From: a virus
DNA length: 42,818 nucleotides
IMG/VR virus record: IMGVR_UViG_3300044638_001506
Location: 1-42,818 of that record
Direction: 5' to 3' (one strand)
The translations under genes were made by a program, and so were the position numbers. The notes below the pieces were generated by a model. That model did not search any database. It saw nothing but the letters and a program-made list of their open reading frames with translations, and had not been told where the DNA came from. Each line of letters starts with the position of its first letter. Within the stretch, counting starts at the first letter, position 1. Positions 7,207-16,216 of the stretch are shown here, in pieces.

Positions 7207-7207
<1 letters not shown>
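7016..7207 (-). CDS. Stand-alone fibre N-terminal domain protein
   Basis: A 63-aa protein, MAIQIQLRNDTAANWTAANP followed by VLAQGEVGLETD and FKIGDGVKTWSQL. It corresponds to the N-terminal domain of the fibre at 5111-5911 and of many phage fibres, here with only a 12-residue tail ending TIDGGTA. The same IDGGTA ending closes 5912-6997. The start overlaps the upstream stop (TAATG). It may be a minor attachment subunit or a remnant left by recombination between fibre genes; both are inferences. Confidence 0.75.
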
Positions 7208-8604
<1,397 letters not shown>

Positions 8605-8613
8605 AGTTCTCCT

Positions 8614-8619
8614 ATTCTA
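8614..8619 (-). promoter_or_regulatory. Late promoter -10-like box TAGAAT before the collagen-like fibre gene
   Basis: The box TAGAAT is followed by AGGAGAACT and the ATG at 8604. It directly abuts a Shine-Dalgarno-like AGGAGA, so either the promoter or the ribosome site may be the functional element. It lies just downstream of the terminator at 8631-8670, where a new promoter would be expected. Confidence 0.35.
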
Positions 8620-8630
8620 TCAGGTAAAAG

Positions 8631-8670
8631 AAAACCCGCCCCGGAACATAAGCTCAACAGGACGGGTTTT
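8631..8670 (-). terminator. Rho-independent terminator after the C40 peptidase gene
   Basis: AAAACCCG (8631-8638) pairs perfectly with CGGGTTTT (8663-8670), with further pairing possible inside the loop. Read on the minus strand the hairpin ends CGGGTTTTCTTTT. It lies 40 nt past the stop of 8710-9261 and before the fibre operon. Confidence 0.75.
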
Positions 8671-8709
8671 CACACACAACAAACAGCGAAGGAGAGAGAC
8701 GCTGCTCCT

Positions 8710-9261
8710 TTATTCTAGCACACTCAGGTATATTCTCGTGTAAACAACATCCGAGTGTTTCCCTGCGTATTCCGATACCGAGCTAAGTGTTGTTCTTCGC
8801 CCTTCCCTTGGGGCATGAACGTATAAGTCATTCCCAACATAAATCCCATTATGATAACCAACGCTTGAGCCATTACGCTTGAAGGCAACAATGTCTCCAG
8901 GCTTTGGATCATCAACAACCCTTCCAGAATGAATCTGGGCAGTCACGGAGTGCTCTAGCTCTATTCCAAACTCAGAATAAAACCACATCACCAGCCCTGA
9001 GCAGTCCCAGCCATCTGGCGTAATCCCAGAAAAAACATACCAAGTATTATCGACATGTTTGCTTAGGGATTGGATTCTTGATTGCATTATTTCTGCCCTG
9101 AGCTCTGCTTGCTCAGTTTCTTTCATATCGATCAACAAATCAATAAAAGATTGTTGGTCGCTCTCCTGTAATGGTTGTCCTGTTGGGCTTACCGCATTTG
9201 CAGTGATTCCACAGGTTGTTAGTGTCATTGTCATAGCAGCGATTGCTAATAGTTTTTTCAT
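8710..9261 (-). CDS. Secreted NlpC/P60 (C40) cell-wall peptidase, possible lipoprotein
   Basis: The protein has 183 aa. An N-terminal signal sequence (MKKLLAIAAMTMTLTTCG) has a lipobox-like LTTC at 14-17, so it may be a lipoprotein or cleaved later near ANA. A helical linker follows (about 35-70). The NlpC/P60 core has the catalytic Cys in DGWDCSGLV (Cys87), the His in GYHNGIYVG (His137) and a third polar residue in VHAP (His149). The family cleaves peptide bonds in peptidoglycan stems. A signal peptide on a phage peptidase is unusual; it may act from outside the membrane or be virion-borne. It lies between two terminators, downstream of the capsid gene. Confidence 0.88.
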   Translation of the reverse strand: MKKLLAIAAMTMTLTTCGITANAVSPTGQPLQESDQQSFIDLLIDMKETEQAELRAEIMQSRIQSLSKHVDNTWYVFSGITPDGWDCSGLVMWFYSEFGIELEHSVTAQIHSGRVVDDPKPGDIVAFKRNGSSVGYHNGIYVGNDLYVHAPREGRRTTLSSVSEYAGKHSDVVYTRIYLSVLE

Positions 9262-9324
9262 AGTGACCTTACCTTTCCTTGCGTTAGTACTAGGGTCATT
9301 TTTGAGCTATTCAGTTATCTTAGT

Positions 9325-9364
9325 AAAAAACCCCCACACAAGCAAGCGCCTATGTGGGGGTCTT
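9325..9364 (-). terminator. Rho-independent terminator after the major capsid gene
   Basis: CCCCCACA (9331-9338) pairs with TGTGGGGG (9353-9360). The minus-strand product is followed by six Ts (9325-9330). It lies 12 nt past the capsid stop and before the C40 gene. A weaker T-run on the plus side could make it bidirectional. Confidence 0.8.
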
Positions 9365-9375
9365 TTATTTACTTC

Positions 9376-10482
9376 TTAGGAACCTGCTCCTGTGGAGACT
9401 AGGGTACCTGCTGGAATGAAGAATCCACCGGTTGCGGTGTGGCGGATTCTCATCTGCCAGTCGTCATTCTCGAAGGAACCGTAGTTGTCTGGGACAGCTC
9501 CGCCTCCTGCGTAGTTTCCAGCTGCAGCCTTAACACGAAGCTCTGGAGTCTCGTATCCGCGTAGGAATCCAAGCACAACGCTTGGGTTTAGGGTTGCTGA
9601 TGGGGTTGGGATTAGGAACCAGTAGGCACCTGCACCAGAGTTGATCTTAGTCAACCAGTCGTTTACAACGATGTTGAATGTAGATGCGTTTAGTGGGTTG
9701 CCAGTGATGGTTACTGTTGAACCAGCTCCGGTTCCGTTCTGAGTGCGGATTTCCTGAACAGAGAAGATTCTGCGAGCAGTCATCTCAAGTGCGCGTGGGA
9801 TTACCAATGCGAACTGAGTAACTGGCTGAATGATCTTGCCGTTGTACTGCTGTAGGTTAGCAGCTTCGACAGCCTTCTCTAGGTTCTCTAGGGTTAGTGC
9901 ACCGTTTCCAGAGAACAAGTTGTTGTTACCTGACTTGAAGTTGGTGGTGTTTAGACCAGAAGAAGTTACAAGCTGCTTGGTAACTTCCTCATCTTCCTTA
10001 CCGGCAGCCTTCTGAGCTAGCTCGATAGGTAGACGCTCTAGGACTGAGATGTTGTTGTCGTTGACAACAGCTTCCCATGAGAAACGAATTCTCTGTCCAG
10101 CCTTCTTGACTGCGAAGTCTGTCTCAGTTACTGAGAAGAATCCAGCAGTTGGGTACTCGTCGAACTCGCCAACGGTAGGTAGAGAACCATCGCGGAACTT
10201 GTCGCCCTGGTTGTCTAGTCCCTTGTCTTCGTAGCGAAGGTTTAGGTATTCCTGCTTGCGGAAGTCATCTACAACAATACGAGTTGCGAACTGGTCCCAG
10301 ACCTTTGGAATCTCCTGGTAGTTCTGGAACAAGATTTTGTTGATAACTGGTGCAAGCTGAACTGGTAGGTCGCTAGTTGCGATACCTTCCTGAAGCTTGA
10401 TTCTGTCGTTGCGGTCTCCGCGTAGCGCACCTTCGAGAAGTTTCGCCGCCTCAACCTGACGTGATGTGATGTTTTCGGTCAT
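9376..10482 (-). CDS. Major capsid protein
   Basis: A 368-aa protein without signal or membrane segments. The N-terminal 60 residues are helical (RQVEAAKLLEGAL). A core with VWDQFATRIVVDDFRKQEY near residue 60, an E/K/G-rich loop (YEDKGLDNQGDKFRDG), a long spine-helix-like stretch near 130-160 and a C-terminal IRHTATGGFFIPAG follow. Length, position directly after protease/scaffold and decoration genes, and a strong terminator all fit a HK97-fold major capsid protein, the shell subunit. No protein fold can be proven by eye. An AGGAATAGG-like site precedes the ATG. Confidence 0.85.
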   Translation of the reverse strand: MTENITSRQVEAAKLLEGALRGDRNDRIKLQEGIATSDLPVQLAPVINKILFQNYQEIPKVWDQFATRIVVDDFRKQEYLNLRYEDKGLDNQGDKFRDGSLPTVGEFDEYPTAGFFSVTETDFAVKKAGQRIRFSWEAVVNDNNISVLERLPIELAQKAAGKEDEEVTKQLVTSSGLNTTNFKSGNNNLFSGNGALTLENLEKAVEAANLQQYNGKIIQPVTQFALVIPRALEMTARRIFSVQEIRTQNGTGAGSTVTITGNPLNASTFNIVVNDWLTKINSGAGAYWFLIPTPSATLNPSVVLGFLRGYETPELRVKAAAGNYAGGGAVPDNYGSFENDDWQMRIRHTATGGFFIPAGTLVSTGAGS

Positions 10483-10495
10483 TTTTACCTATTCC

Positions 10496-10846
10496 TTAGT
10501 TCTGTGCCAAGCGAACGACTACGAAACCAGTGATTACCTTGATTACGTGACCGATTAGCTTTGCGCTAGTTGCTGAAACCTGAGCCTCAGGGATGATTCC
10601 GGTGGTGCTGTTAGCAACACCATATGCCTTTGCACCCACGGTAAATGTGTCGCCAGACTTAGATGCCATCTGGAATGCACCATCTAGCTTTAGAGTAGCG
10701 TACTTGTTGCCGTCTGAACCTGTTACGGCGCTGTTTTCTGCAACTCCAACAATGTCTCCAACCTTAACAACATTGCCTGATACTACTGCAGTGTTGACCG
10801 GGAAAACAAGACTGTTTGCATCTTTGTAAATTTCATTAAGAGCCAT
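10496..10846 (-). CDS. Capsid decoration protein (DUF2190-like)
   Basis: A 116-aa beta-rich protein. The sequence PVNTAVVSGNVVKVGDIVGVAEN (in parts PVNTAVVSG and VVKVGDIVGVA), DGAFQMASKSGDTFTVGAKAY and a closing GFVVVRLAQN follow the DUF2190 pattern: a small barrel in which 'V..GDPV.VG..vGVA' is followed by 'DGVf.lp'. These proteins bind the outer capsid surface as cement. It sits between protease/scaffold and major capsid, the usual place for a decoration protein. AAGGAA precedes the ATG. Family call from motif memory, not a search. Confidence 0.8.
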   Translation of the reverse strand: MALNEIYKDANSLVFPVNTAVVSGNVVKVGDIVGVAENSAVTGSDGNKYATLKLDGAFQMASKSGDTFTVGAKAYGVANSTTGIIPEAQVSATSAKLIGHVIKVITGFVVVRLAQN

Positions 10847-10857
10847 TTACTTTTTCC

Positions 10858-11862
10858 TTACTTTCTTGCGCCGGCGATGCGGCTGGTGATTGCAGAAAAC
10901 TCATCCGCAAAGGATGTAGTTTTTGCTTCGTGAACAGATCCAACAGTCTCTTCAGCTGCTGCTACATCGGCACGAATAGCGTCGGCGTAAGCCTTTTCTT
11001 CGGTGATTAGCTCGTCAACTGATTTGGTGTTAGATTCGGACTTTAGTGCCTCTGCTACGCGTGAAAGCGCAACCTTTGGCAGTCCTGACTCGTTGAACTT
11101 CTCTGCAACCTCTACTGGGTCGAGGGCATCTGCAACTTCTGCTTCTACTTCTTCAGTTGCTTCTGTCTCGGCAGGGGTAGCTGCCTCTACAAGAACCGAA
11201 ACCGATTCGCGTAGTGGGCTTAGAGTCTCAACGAAGGTCTCTTTGAGGTCAGCAATAGCTGCATCAAATTCTTCCTTGGTAATAGACATTCCATTTCCTT
11301 CCGTATCGGCTTCTGCTACAAATTCTGCAGCTTCGCCTATTCGTTTGTAGCTTTCTAGTAGAGCGACGAATTTTCCGCCAGCTCCGGCTACTGTGACCAC
11401 ATCAACACTTGTGAAGGGGTCTTCAACAAGCGATTCAATGATTGGTCCCTGCCGACCCTCTGCTTCGCCTTCTACAGCGTTGCCTAGAGCGTGGATTGAT
11501 AACCCAACATCATCTGCCATCTCTTCAATGATTGGCGCGTAATGCGAGTAAAATTCAATTTCTGCGTACAGACCGCTTTCACGGAATACAGCGTCAGAAA
11601 CAAGTTTGCCTGCAAGCTGGTGAACATCGCGCTCTGGGCGATCTGATGCTTCACTTGCGGATGGGTGGTTCATAAAAACTTTTGTTCCAGCTTTAAAAAC
11701 TTTTGGACCAAACTCGGCAAGCATTGAAGCGCCGTAATAGCCAGAAGAGCCCCATCCAGATTCGATGACTTTGGCTTCCCAACGCCTTTTTTTGCGCTTG
11801 GTCATGCCTGAGGATTCGGAAATTGTGGATAGGGGCAAGTTCTCTTTTAGTTCAATTGCCAT
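10858..11862 (-). CDS. Capsid maturation protease fused to scaffold domain
   Basis: The protein has 334 aa. Residues 25-185 form a protease-like region with VFMNHP (His66) and DVGLSIHA (Ser122), the His and Ser positions of phage prohead serine proteases. Residues 195-334 are Glu/Ala-rich and helical (DAAIADLKETF; EEVEAEVADALD), as in scaffolding proteins that are digested after assembly. Fusion of the two is common in phages. An internal ATG at about residue 192 (MSITKEEFDAA), with a purine-rich upstream stretch, could give a separate scaffold product, as in lambda C/Nu3; this is inference. The gene lies between portal and decoration protein. Confidence 0.85.
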   Translation of the reverse strand: MAIELKENLPLSTISESSGMTKRKKRRWEAKVIESGWGSSGYYGASMLAEFGPKVFKAGTKVFMNHPSASEASDRPERDVHQLAGKLVSDAVFRESGLYAEIEFYSHYAPIIEEMADDVGLSIHALGNAVEGEAEGRQGPIIESLVEDPFTSVDVVTVAGAGGKFVALLESYKRIGEAAEFVAEADTEGNGMSITKEEFDAAIADLKETFVETLSPLRESVSVLVEAATPAETEATEEVEAEVADALDPVEVAEKFNESGLPKVALSRVAEALKSESNTKSVDELITEEKAYADAIRADVAAAEETVGSVHEAKTTSFADEFSAITSRIAGARK

Positions 11863-11892
11863 ATGACTCCAATAAGTAATTACCTAAAAGTT

Positions 11893-11898
11893 ATTCTA
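11893..11898 (-). promoter_or_regulatory. Late promoter -10 box TAGAAT before the capsid protease gene
   Basis: GTGGTAGAAT on the minus strand lies 30 nt before the ATG at 11862. Transcription would give a leader of about 24 nt carrying the ribosome site TTGGAGT. This is a leadered version of the late-promoter box. Confidence 0.4.
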
Positions 11899-11921
11899 CC
11901 ACATGGGTGATTCGAAAACTT

Positions 11922-13370
11922 TTAGAGATTATTATCGCGGAGCTCGTTGTCGCCATCTGCAAGTGCGCCGACTGCACCAGAGTTACCTTGCGATGGTGTC
12001 ACACCATTTGCAGGTGCATCGTTGGTTGTGCTTGCTGCGTACTCAACGTTGTTTGGCATCATTACGCCACGAGGCGGAGTGACCTGAACTGGCACAATAT
12101 CAAGGATGTCAAGGATTGCCATACGGAACTCATCAGCTTCCAAGATTCCAGATTCCCAAGCCATCGAAAGCGCCTGAACCATACGGTGTGTAGGCTCGGT
12201 TTCGATTGAAGGCCAAGTAATTTCCATCTCGTTTGGAGCACCCAAGTAGCGCAAAATCCGCTTCATTAGTGAGGCCCAAGATCTTTGACGGACTTCCATA
12301 GCCTTCTGGGTCGGGGTGTCAAGAGTCTGTGCAGTGCTGTAAGAACCAGAGGTTCCTGGGTCTGCAAGAAGTGCAACAACCGAAACTTCCAAACCAGAAG
12401 CAATCATAGAAGCTAGGGACTTACCGCTTTCGAAGTCGTATCCAGCTCCAGCCTTAGGCATTGGGATTAGGTCAACATCGCTACCCATAGCAGCGGTTGC
12501 ACCAACTCGGTTAGCCTGACCATCTGGTACTGCGATCTTGGCTGCAGCGTTTGAGATTCCGCTGCGACCCTTTGAAGAAAGCTTGTAGGCAAACTGTGCC
12601 AAAGCTTTAGTCATGATTGCACCGTTCTCTAGGAACTCACGGTACAGTCTGGCCCAAGCAATTACAGATAGCGCGTCAGGAACTCCAAATGTCCAACCAA
12701 CCTGACGGTTGAAGGAATGGTAAAACATTGTGTAGCCGGTCTCGGCGATCTCGTTAATTCCAGCAGAGTTCTGAACGTTAGTTGCACGACGGCGGTTTGA
12801 AGGATAGCTGTCTGTGTAGTACCAGCGAATAATCTCTTTGGTAATCGGACCGTTCTTGCGGTCCCAAGTTCTGCGGAAAGCCCAAACAATTTCGTTGTTG
12901 TCAGGGTCGGTCATTACTCCGCTGATCTCAGATAGTGGGATGCGAGTGAACTGTGTATCACTGTCACGACCAAGCAGGAAGACGTTGCCGTCTGTGTAAG
13001 CTGCCATCTCTAGCTCTTCGTAAGCCTCAGATGAGAAGATAAAACGCTCGTTTTGTGTGCTAAACATCTTGTTGCGAACTCTGGAATTGACTCTAGGGAA
13101 GTTAACTCCACGGCTCCACACGTAAGATGAGCGTAACTTTGCGCCTCGTTTTATTAGTGGATTGCCAATTGCAAGCTCTCGAAGCTGCAGTGAAGCGCGT
13201 TTTAGATCCTCAAGAAGGATTCCGCCCTTTTGTGAATCATAAAGAGGATTCCAACCTTGGTTGTCTAGCATCATAGAAAGATTAGCTAAACTCTCAGAAA
13301 GTTCGAAATTTTCGGTTTCAAGTCGCTTAAATTGCTCATTAAGAGCAGAAATGTCTAGATTATCTTCCAT
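11922..13370 (-). CDS. Portal protein
   Basis: A 482-aa protein with an N-terminal helical segment (FKRLETENFELSESLANLS). The body includes RELAIGNPLIKRGAKLRSSYVW (in parts RELAIGNPLIKRG and KLRSSYVW), FRRTWDRKNGPITKEIIRWY and GVPDALSVIAWARLYREFL. These are typical of portal proteins, where 'GxPd' precedes a long helix and an acidic-charged clip region follows. The portal forms the dodecameric ring through which DNA enters and leaves. Position between terminase and protease supports this. It is preceded by a TAGAAT box 6 nt from the ATG and has no Shine-Dalgarno site. Confidence 0.88.
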   Translation of the reverse strand: MEDNLDISALNEQFKRLETENFELSESLANLSMMLDNQGWNPLYDSQKGGILLEDLKRASLQLRELAIGNPLIKRGAKLRSSYVWSRGVNFPRVNSRVRNKMFSTQNERFIFSSEAYEELEMAAYTDGNVFLLGRDSDTQFTRIPLSEISGVMTDPDNNEIVWAFRRTWDRKNGPITKEIIRWYYTDSYPSNRRRATNVQNSAGINEIAETGYTMFYHSFNRQVGWTFGVPDALSVIAWARLYREFLENGAIMTKALAQFAYKLSSKGRSGISNAAAKIAVPDGQANRVGATAAMGSDVDLIPMPKAGAGYDFESGKSLASMIASGLEVSVVALLADPGTSGSYSTAQTLDTPTQKAMEVRQRSWASLMKRILRYLGAPNEMEITWPSIETEPTHRMVQALSMAWESGILEADEFRMAILDILDIVPVQVTPPRGVMMPNNVEYAASTTNDAPANGVTPSQGNSGAVGALADGDNELRDNNL

Positions 13371-13376
13371 AAAGTT

Positions 13377-13382
13377 ATTCTA
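13377..13382 (-). promoter_or_regulatory. Leaderless late promoter, -10 box TAGAAT
   Basis: ATGATAGAAT on the minus strand is followed by 6 nt (AACTTT) and the ATG of the portal gene at 13370. No ribosome site and no -35 are visible, so a leaderless transcript is the simplest reading. Confidence 0.5.
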
Positions 13383-13389
13383 TCATGCT

Positions 13390-14922
13390 TTATAGCGGCA
13401 TTCCGCGTCTATCGCCCATCTCAAGCATGGCCCATGGGTCAAGATTAAAGATAGTTCCCTGCTCATAATCGGCATAAGGATTGTCAACAATCGCGCTAAT
13501 CTCTCCGCAGGCGTAGACTGCAGCATCCAAATTGTCAGGGGATTTCATTCCGCGAGAGCGCATGTCATCCTTGGATTCAATCTGGATTCCACCTTTGGGG
13601 GAGAACTTAAACTTAATCATCAGCATTTCATCTAGTAGCTTCTGGTCATCAAAGTCAATGTCCAGTACGCCCTGCTGCATCTTTTCTCGCATCTGGTCGT
13701 AATACAAAGCACGAGCGTTTAGCCAGCGCAAAGTATCTGGGGATTTACCAGAACCAATCATTGAGATTACCCTGTAGCTCTTGCGGTCGTAGCTTGAGTC
13801 GTTCATCAGGATGTCAATCACACCGGCACCGATTCCCGAGCCGTCAATACGCACTTCGGTAGCCGCGTTGTCAATTGCAGCCCTGTGGATTCGCCCAGCG
13901 GTTTCGGTCAAAGTCACTTTGTTCCAAGTTGAGTGCAAGCGGAGTCTGCCACCACGGTTGATGTAAATGCTGTTGTAGTCATCACCCATGCGAGCAACGT
14001 CAACGCCCATTACGCAAGGGATGTCCATGTTCTCTGGCAGGTCGCAATCCACAGCTTTGTCAATTGCGGTTTGAGTAAAGAACATTGAGTCGGACTCTTC
14101 TGGAAACTCAGCGAGAATCTTGCTCTTGAATCTGGAGCTTTCCTCTCCCCACTGGGTCTTCATGTCCTCAACCCAGTTTGGCTGTGGCAAAAGCTCACCA
14201 AGTTTTTTAGACACTGGCTCACCGGTAAAGTTTGGGGTGTCCATCGCGGAGATCGTCATCTGATTCCAGGTCTGGTCATTGCGCTTAAAGATTTTCCCAA
14301 ATGCGCTCTGGTAATCATCAGGGTTAGCAATTGCAAGGATGCGACAGTTCTCAGCGGTGGTGTTAACTTCTGCTGCGGTAAAGATCATCTCCGGGCAACC
14401 AACTGCCTCGTCAATTAAAAACAAAACACCATCAGGTCGGTGCAAACCTTGGAACGCGCTCATGTCCATGTCGGCAGGTCTTCGCCCAAAGGCAACCTGC
14501 TTTTCAATTACGCGCTTGTTTCCCTTTTCGTCATAACCTTCGACCGGGACTTTCCATTCGTCACCTTGGGTAATCTTGCCGGGCAAGTTGTGCTCCACGT
14601 AGTGCTTGCGGATTTCTTCCCAAAGAATCTTATTTACCTGTGCGTAGGTCGGGGCGGTTGACACAACTAGCGAGTTCGGTCCACGGGTTGCAACCCACCA
14701 GCAAGCGGCGATTCCCATTGTGTAGCTCTTGCCAGTTGAGTGGGCGCTTTTTACTGCGGTGCGTTTGTTGGCAGCAAGTGAGCGCAGCATTTCCTTTTGC
14801 TTGGAGTACAGCTCAGCGCCGAGAACTTCTTCTGCCCAAAGCACTGGGTCATCATAGTAAAGTTCTTGTTTAGATTTTGTCTGCAGGTCTTTTACAACGC
14901 TGTCGATTACGTCATCAATCAT
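13390..14922 (-). CDS. terL: Terminase large subunit
   Basis: I choose the ATG at 14922, about 9 nt after GAGGAAG. It overlaps the end of the preceding gene and gives 510 aa. The ATPase half has Walker A SAHSTGKS (about 59-66), a coupling region and Walker B VLFLIDE (166-172). The nuclease half begins near 305 with MGVDVARMGDD, whose first Asp is a metal ligand, and contains DGSGIGAGVID. The protein packages DNA into the prohead through the portal and cuts concatemers. An alternative ATG at 14931 would add three residues. Neighbours are the portal and a probable small subunit. Confidence 0.93.
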   Translation of the reverse strand: MIDDVIDSVVKDLQTKSKQELYYDDPVLWAEEVLGAELYSKQKEMLRSLAANKRTAVKSAHSTGKSYTMGIAACWWVATRGPNSLVVSTAPTYAQVNKILWEEIRKHYVEHNLPGKITQGDEWKVPVEGYDEKGNKRVIEKQVAFGRRPADMDMSAFQGLHRPDGVLFLIDEAVGCPEMIFTAAEVNTTAENCRILAIANPDDYQSAFGKIFKRNDQTWNQMTISAMDTPNFTGEPVSKKLGELLPQPNWVEDMKTQWGEESSRFKSKILAEFPEESDSMFFTQTAIDKAVDCDLPENMDIPCVMGVDVARMGDDYNSIYINRGGRLRLHSTWNKVTLTETAGRIHRAAIDNAATEVRIDGSGIGAGVIDILMNDSSYDRKSYRVISMIGSGKSPDTLRWLNARALYYDQMREKMQQGVLDIDFDDQKLLDEMLMIKFKFSPKGGIQIESKDDMRSRGMKSPDNLDAAVYACGEISAIVDNPYADYEQGTIFNLDPWAMLEMGDRRGMPL

Positions 14923-15139
14923 CGTCGTCATCTTCCTCAGTACGCCTGAATCCAATGTGCAGTTCAGGCTCGATAAAGTCAGGCGCTAATTCATTTCTAG
15001 AGGTATCCATGATTGCCAAATCGCCTTGCTTGGGGTAAGAGCACTTGTGCTGTTCACGCCACTGGTTTAGCAACTTCAGCTCGTCATTACGCTCGGCACT
15101 GAAAGATGCCCCGCAACTGCAGGTTTCGCTTATCGACAT
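14915..15139 (-). CDS. Small zinc-binding-like hypothetical protein
   Basis: A 74-aa protein. CSCG at 7-10 and a later HKC near residue 33 suggest a single zinc site (C-x-C...H-x-C). The C-terminus ends in a run of acidic residues (EEDDDDD), and that coding stretch contains the ribosome site and start of the terminase gene. It overlaps both neighbours (TAATG at its start). Small proteins with this layout occur beside terminase genes in actinophages, function unknown. Confidence 0.72.
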   Translation of the reverse strand: MSISETCSCGASFSAERNDELKLLNQWREQHKCSYPKQGDLAIMDTSRNELAPDFIEPELHIGFRRTEEDDDDD

Positions 15140-15636
15140 TACTTCTCCGCAGCTAGGTCGTACTTTGCTTTAATCAAACCTTCTTGTGCAATCGAATCCA
15201 GCTCCCCGCGAGACACCTCGGGGTAGAGCTTCATCAACTCAGTCTTCATGTAATTCAACGCAATGTCAAACGCCCGGCCCATCACCTTAGCTTGGTGTTC
15301 GGTTACCTTCACGATGTCGACATCCAACTGCTTTTGTTCAGAATCTAACCTTTGGGCGATTGTCTGTAGCGTCTGCAACAACAGGCGTGCTGATTGCGGG
15401 TCTTTCATCTCCAGCGCGTTCTGGCGCATTGACTCTTTGAGTTCGTTTAGTTCTCGAAGCAAAAGCTGACGGCGCTCAAACTCGGTCCAGATGTCGCGCG
15501 ACTGCAGAATCTTCTTGATGTGCATTACAGCCTGCGCTGCCGGAATCCCAGTTTGTCTTTCGATCTCATCTGCTGAGGCACCGTTAGCTGCTAGGCGTAG
15601 CAGAATCTCATCTAGTGCTGCTACTTCTTTACCCAT
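15139..15636 (-). CDS. Probable terminase small subunit
   Basis: The protein has 165 aa. The N-terminus (about 5-45) forms a helix-turn-helix: LRLAANGASADEIERQTGIP followed by AAQAVMHI. A long coiled-coil-like region (about 55-115, ERRQLLLRELNELKESMRQ) could mediate oligomerisation, and a C-terminal helical part ends IKAKYDLAAEK. HTH plus oligomerisation helix plus C-terminal segment, placed before the large subunit, is the small-terminase layout, recognising phage DNA for packaging. Assignment is by architecture and context. Confidence 0.72.
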   Translation of the reverse strand: MGKEVAALDEILLRLAANGASADEIERQTGIPAAQAVMHIKKILQSRDIWTEFERRQLLLRELNELKESMRQNALEMKDPQSARLLLQTLQTIAQRLDSEQKQLDVDIVKVTEHQAKVMGRAFDIALNYMKTELMKLYPEVSRGELDSIAQEGLIKAKYDLAAEK

Positions 15637-15829
15637 TTAGTTTGTCAATCTTTTCTTCGATCTCATCAAGGCGCTTCATCAGAATCTGGTACAGGCTGTC
15701 AATCATTAACTGAGGCGTTGGCAGTTCGGTTTCCTCTGCAGGTTCTTCTTCGGGCACAGGGTCGGTGAGTGATCTGCTTGATGCTGGTTTGGTCAAAAAT
15801 TGTGTGGCGAAATTTTTTGAGTCTGCCAT
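15629..15829 (-). CDS. Small hypothetical protein with C-terminal coiled coil
   Basis: A 66-aa protein. The middle is Pro/Glu-rich (DPVPEEEPAEETELPTP) and the end forms a short coiled coil (LYQILMKRLDEIEEKIDKLN). It overlaps the small-terminase gene by 8 nt and lies 3 nt after 15832-16044, so it belongs to the packaging operon. No family recognised. Confidence 0.68.
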   Translation of the reverse strand: MADSKNFATQFLTKPASSRSLTDPVPEEEPAEETELPTPQLMIDSLYQILMKRLDEIEEKIDKLNG

Positions 15830-15831
15830 TT

Positions 15832-16044
15832 TTAGCTCGCCTCTTTTTGTCTGAATTCTTTTAGTGCAAAGATTGCGTTGTCGAGGATGGTCCAGACTTC
15901 ATCGTCTGCTTTCGACTCGAAATAAAATGTTGCGTTGTTGACTCTGCAGATGTAGACATTTATGCCATCCCGGTCTACTCCATCAAAAAGTCGGATGTCA
16001 AAAATCAAGGGATCGCTCCCCCACATTTTGACAATGAACTTCAT
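15832..16044 (-). CDS. Small hypothetical protein at head of packaging operon
   Basis: A 70-aa protein (MKFIVKMWGSDPLIFDIRLF, then VYICRVNNATFYFESKADDE) with alternating beta-strand pattern and a C-terminal helix. It is the first gene of the late head operon, driven by a TATAAT box 7 nt upstream of the ATG with no ribosome site. No known domain is recognised. Confidence 0.7.
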   Translation of the reverse strand: MKFIVKMWGSDPLIFDIRLFDGVDRDGINVYICRVNNATFYFESKADDEVWTILDNAIFALKEFRQKEAS

Positions 16045-16051
16045 GTTTCTT

Positions 16052-16057
16052 ATTATA
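16052..16057 (-). promoter_or_regulatory. Leaderless late promoter, -10 box TATAAT, head operon
   Basis: CCTTATAATAAGAAAC precedes the ATG at 16044 on the minus strand, with TATAAT ending 7 nt before the start codon. It lies downstream of the amidoligase terminator and would start the terminase-to-capsid transcript. Confidence 0.5.
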
Positions 16058-16166
16058 AGGGGGGTGGTCCTAAATGGCTGATTTTGGCGATTGAACTCAT
16101 ACGGTTCCTAGACTCGTTACGAGCTAAAAAATTACCAATAAAGTGATTTCTTTGGTTGGGTGTGCC

Positions 16167-16201
16167 AAAAGGGCGAGAGGCTAGGGGTTGCGCTCTCGCC
16201 C
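16167..16201 (-). terminator. Rho-independent terminator after the amidoligase gene
   Basis: GGGCGAGAG (16171-16179) and CTCTCGCCC (16193-16201) form a perfect 9-bp stem. On the minus strand the stem is followed by TTTT (16167-16170). It lies 16 nt past the amidoligase stop and separates that gene from the head operon. The 110 bases between it and 16052 hold no gene that I can support. Confidence 0.8.
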
Positions 16202-16216
16202 TCTGGCGGTCTGGGG

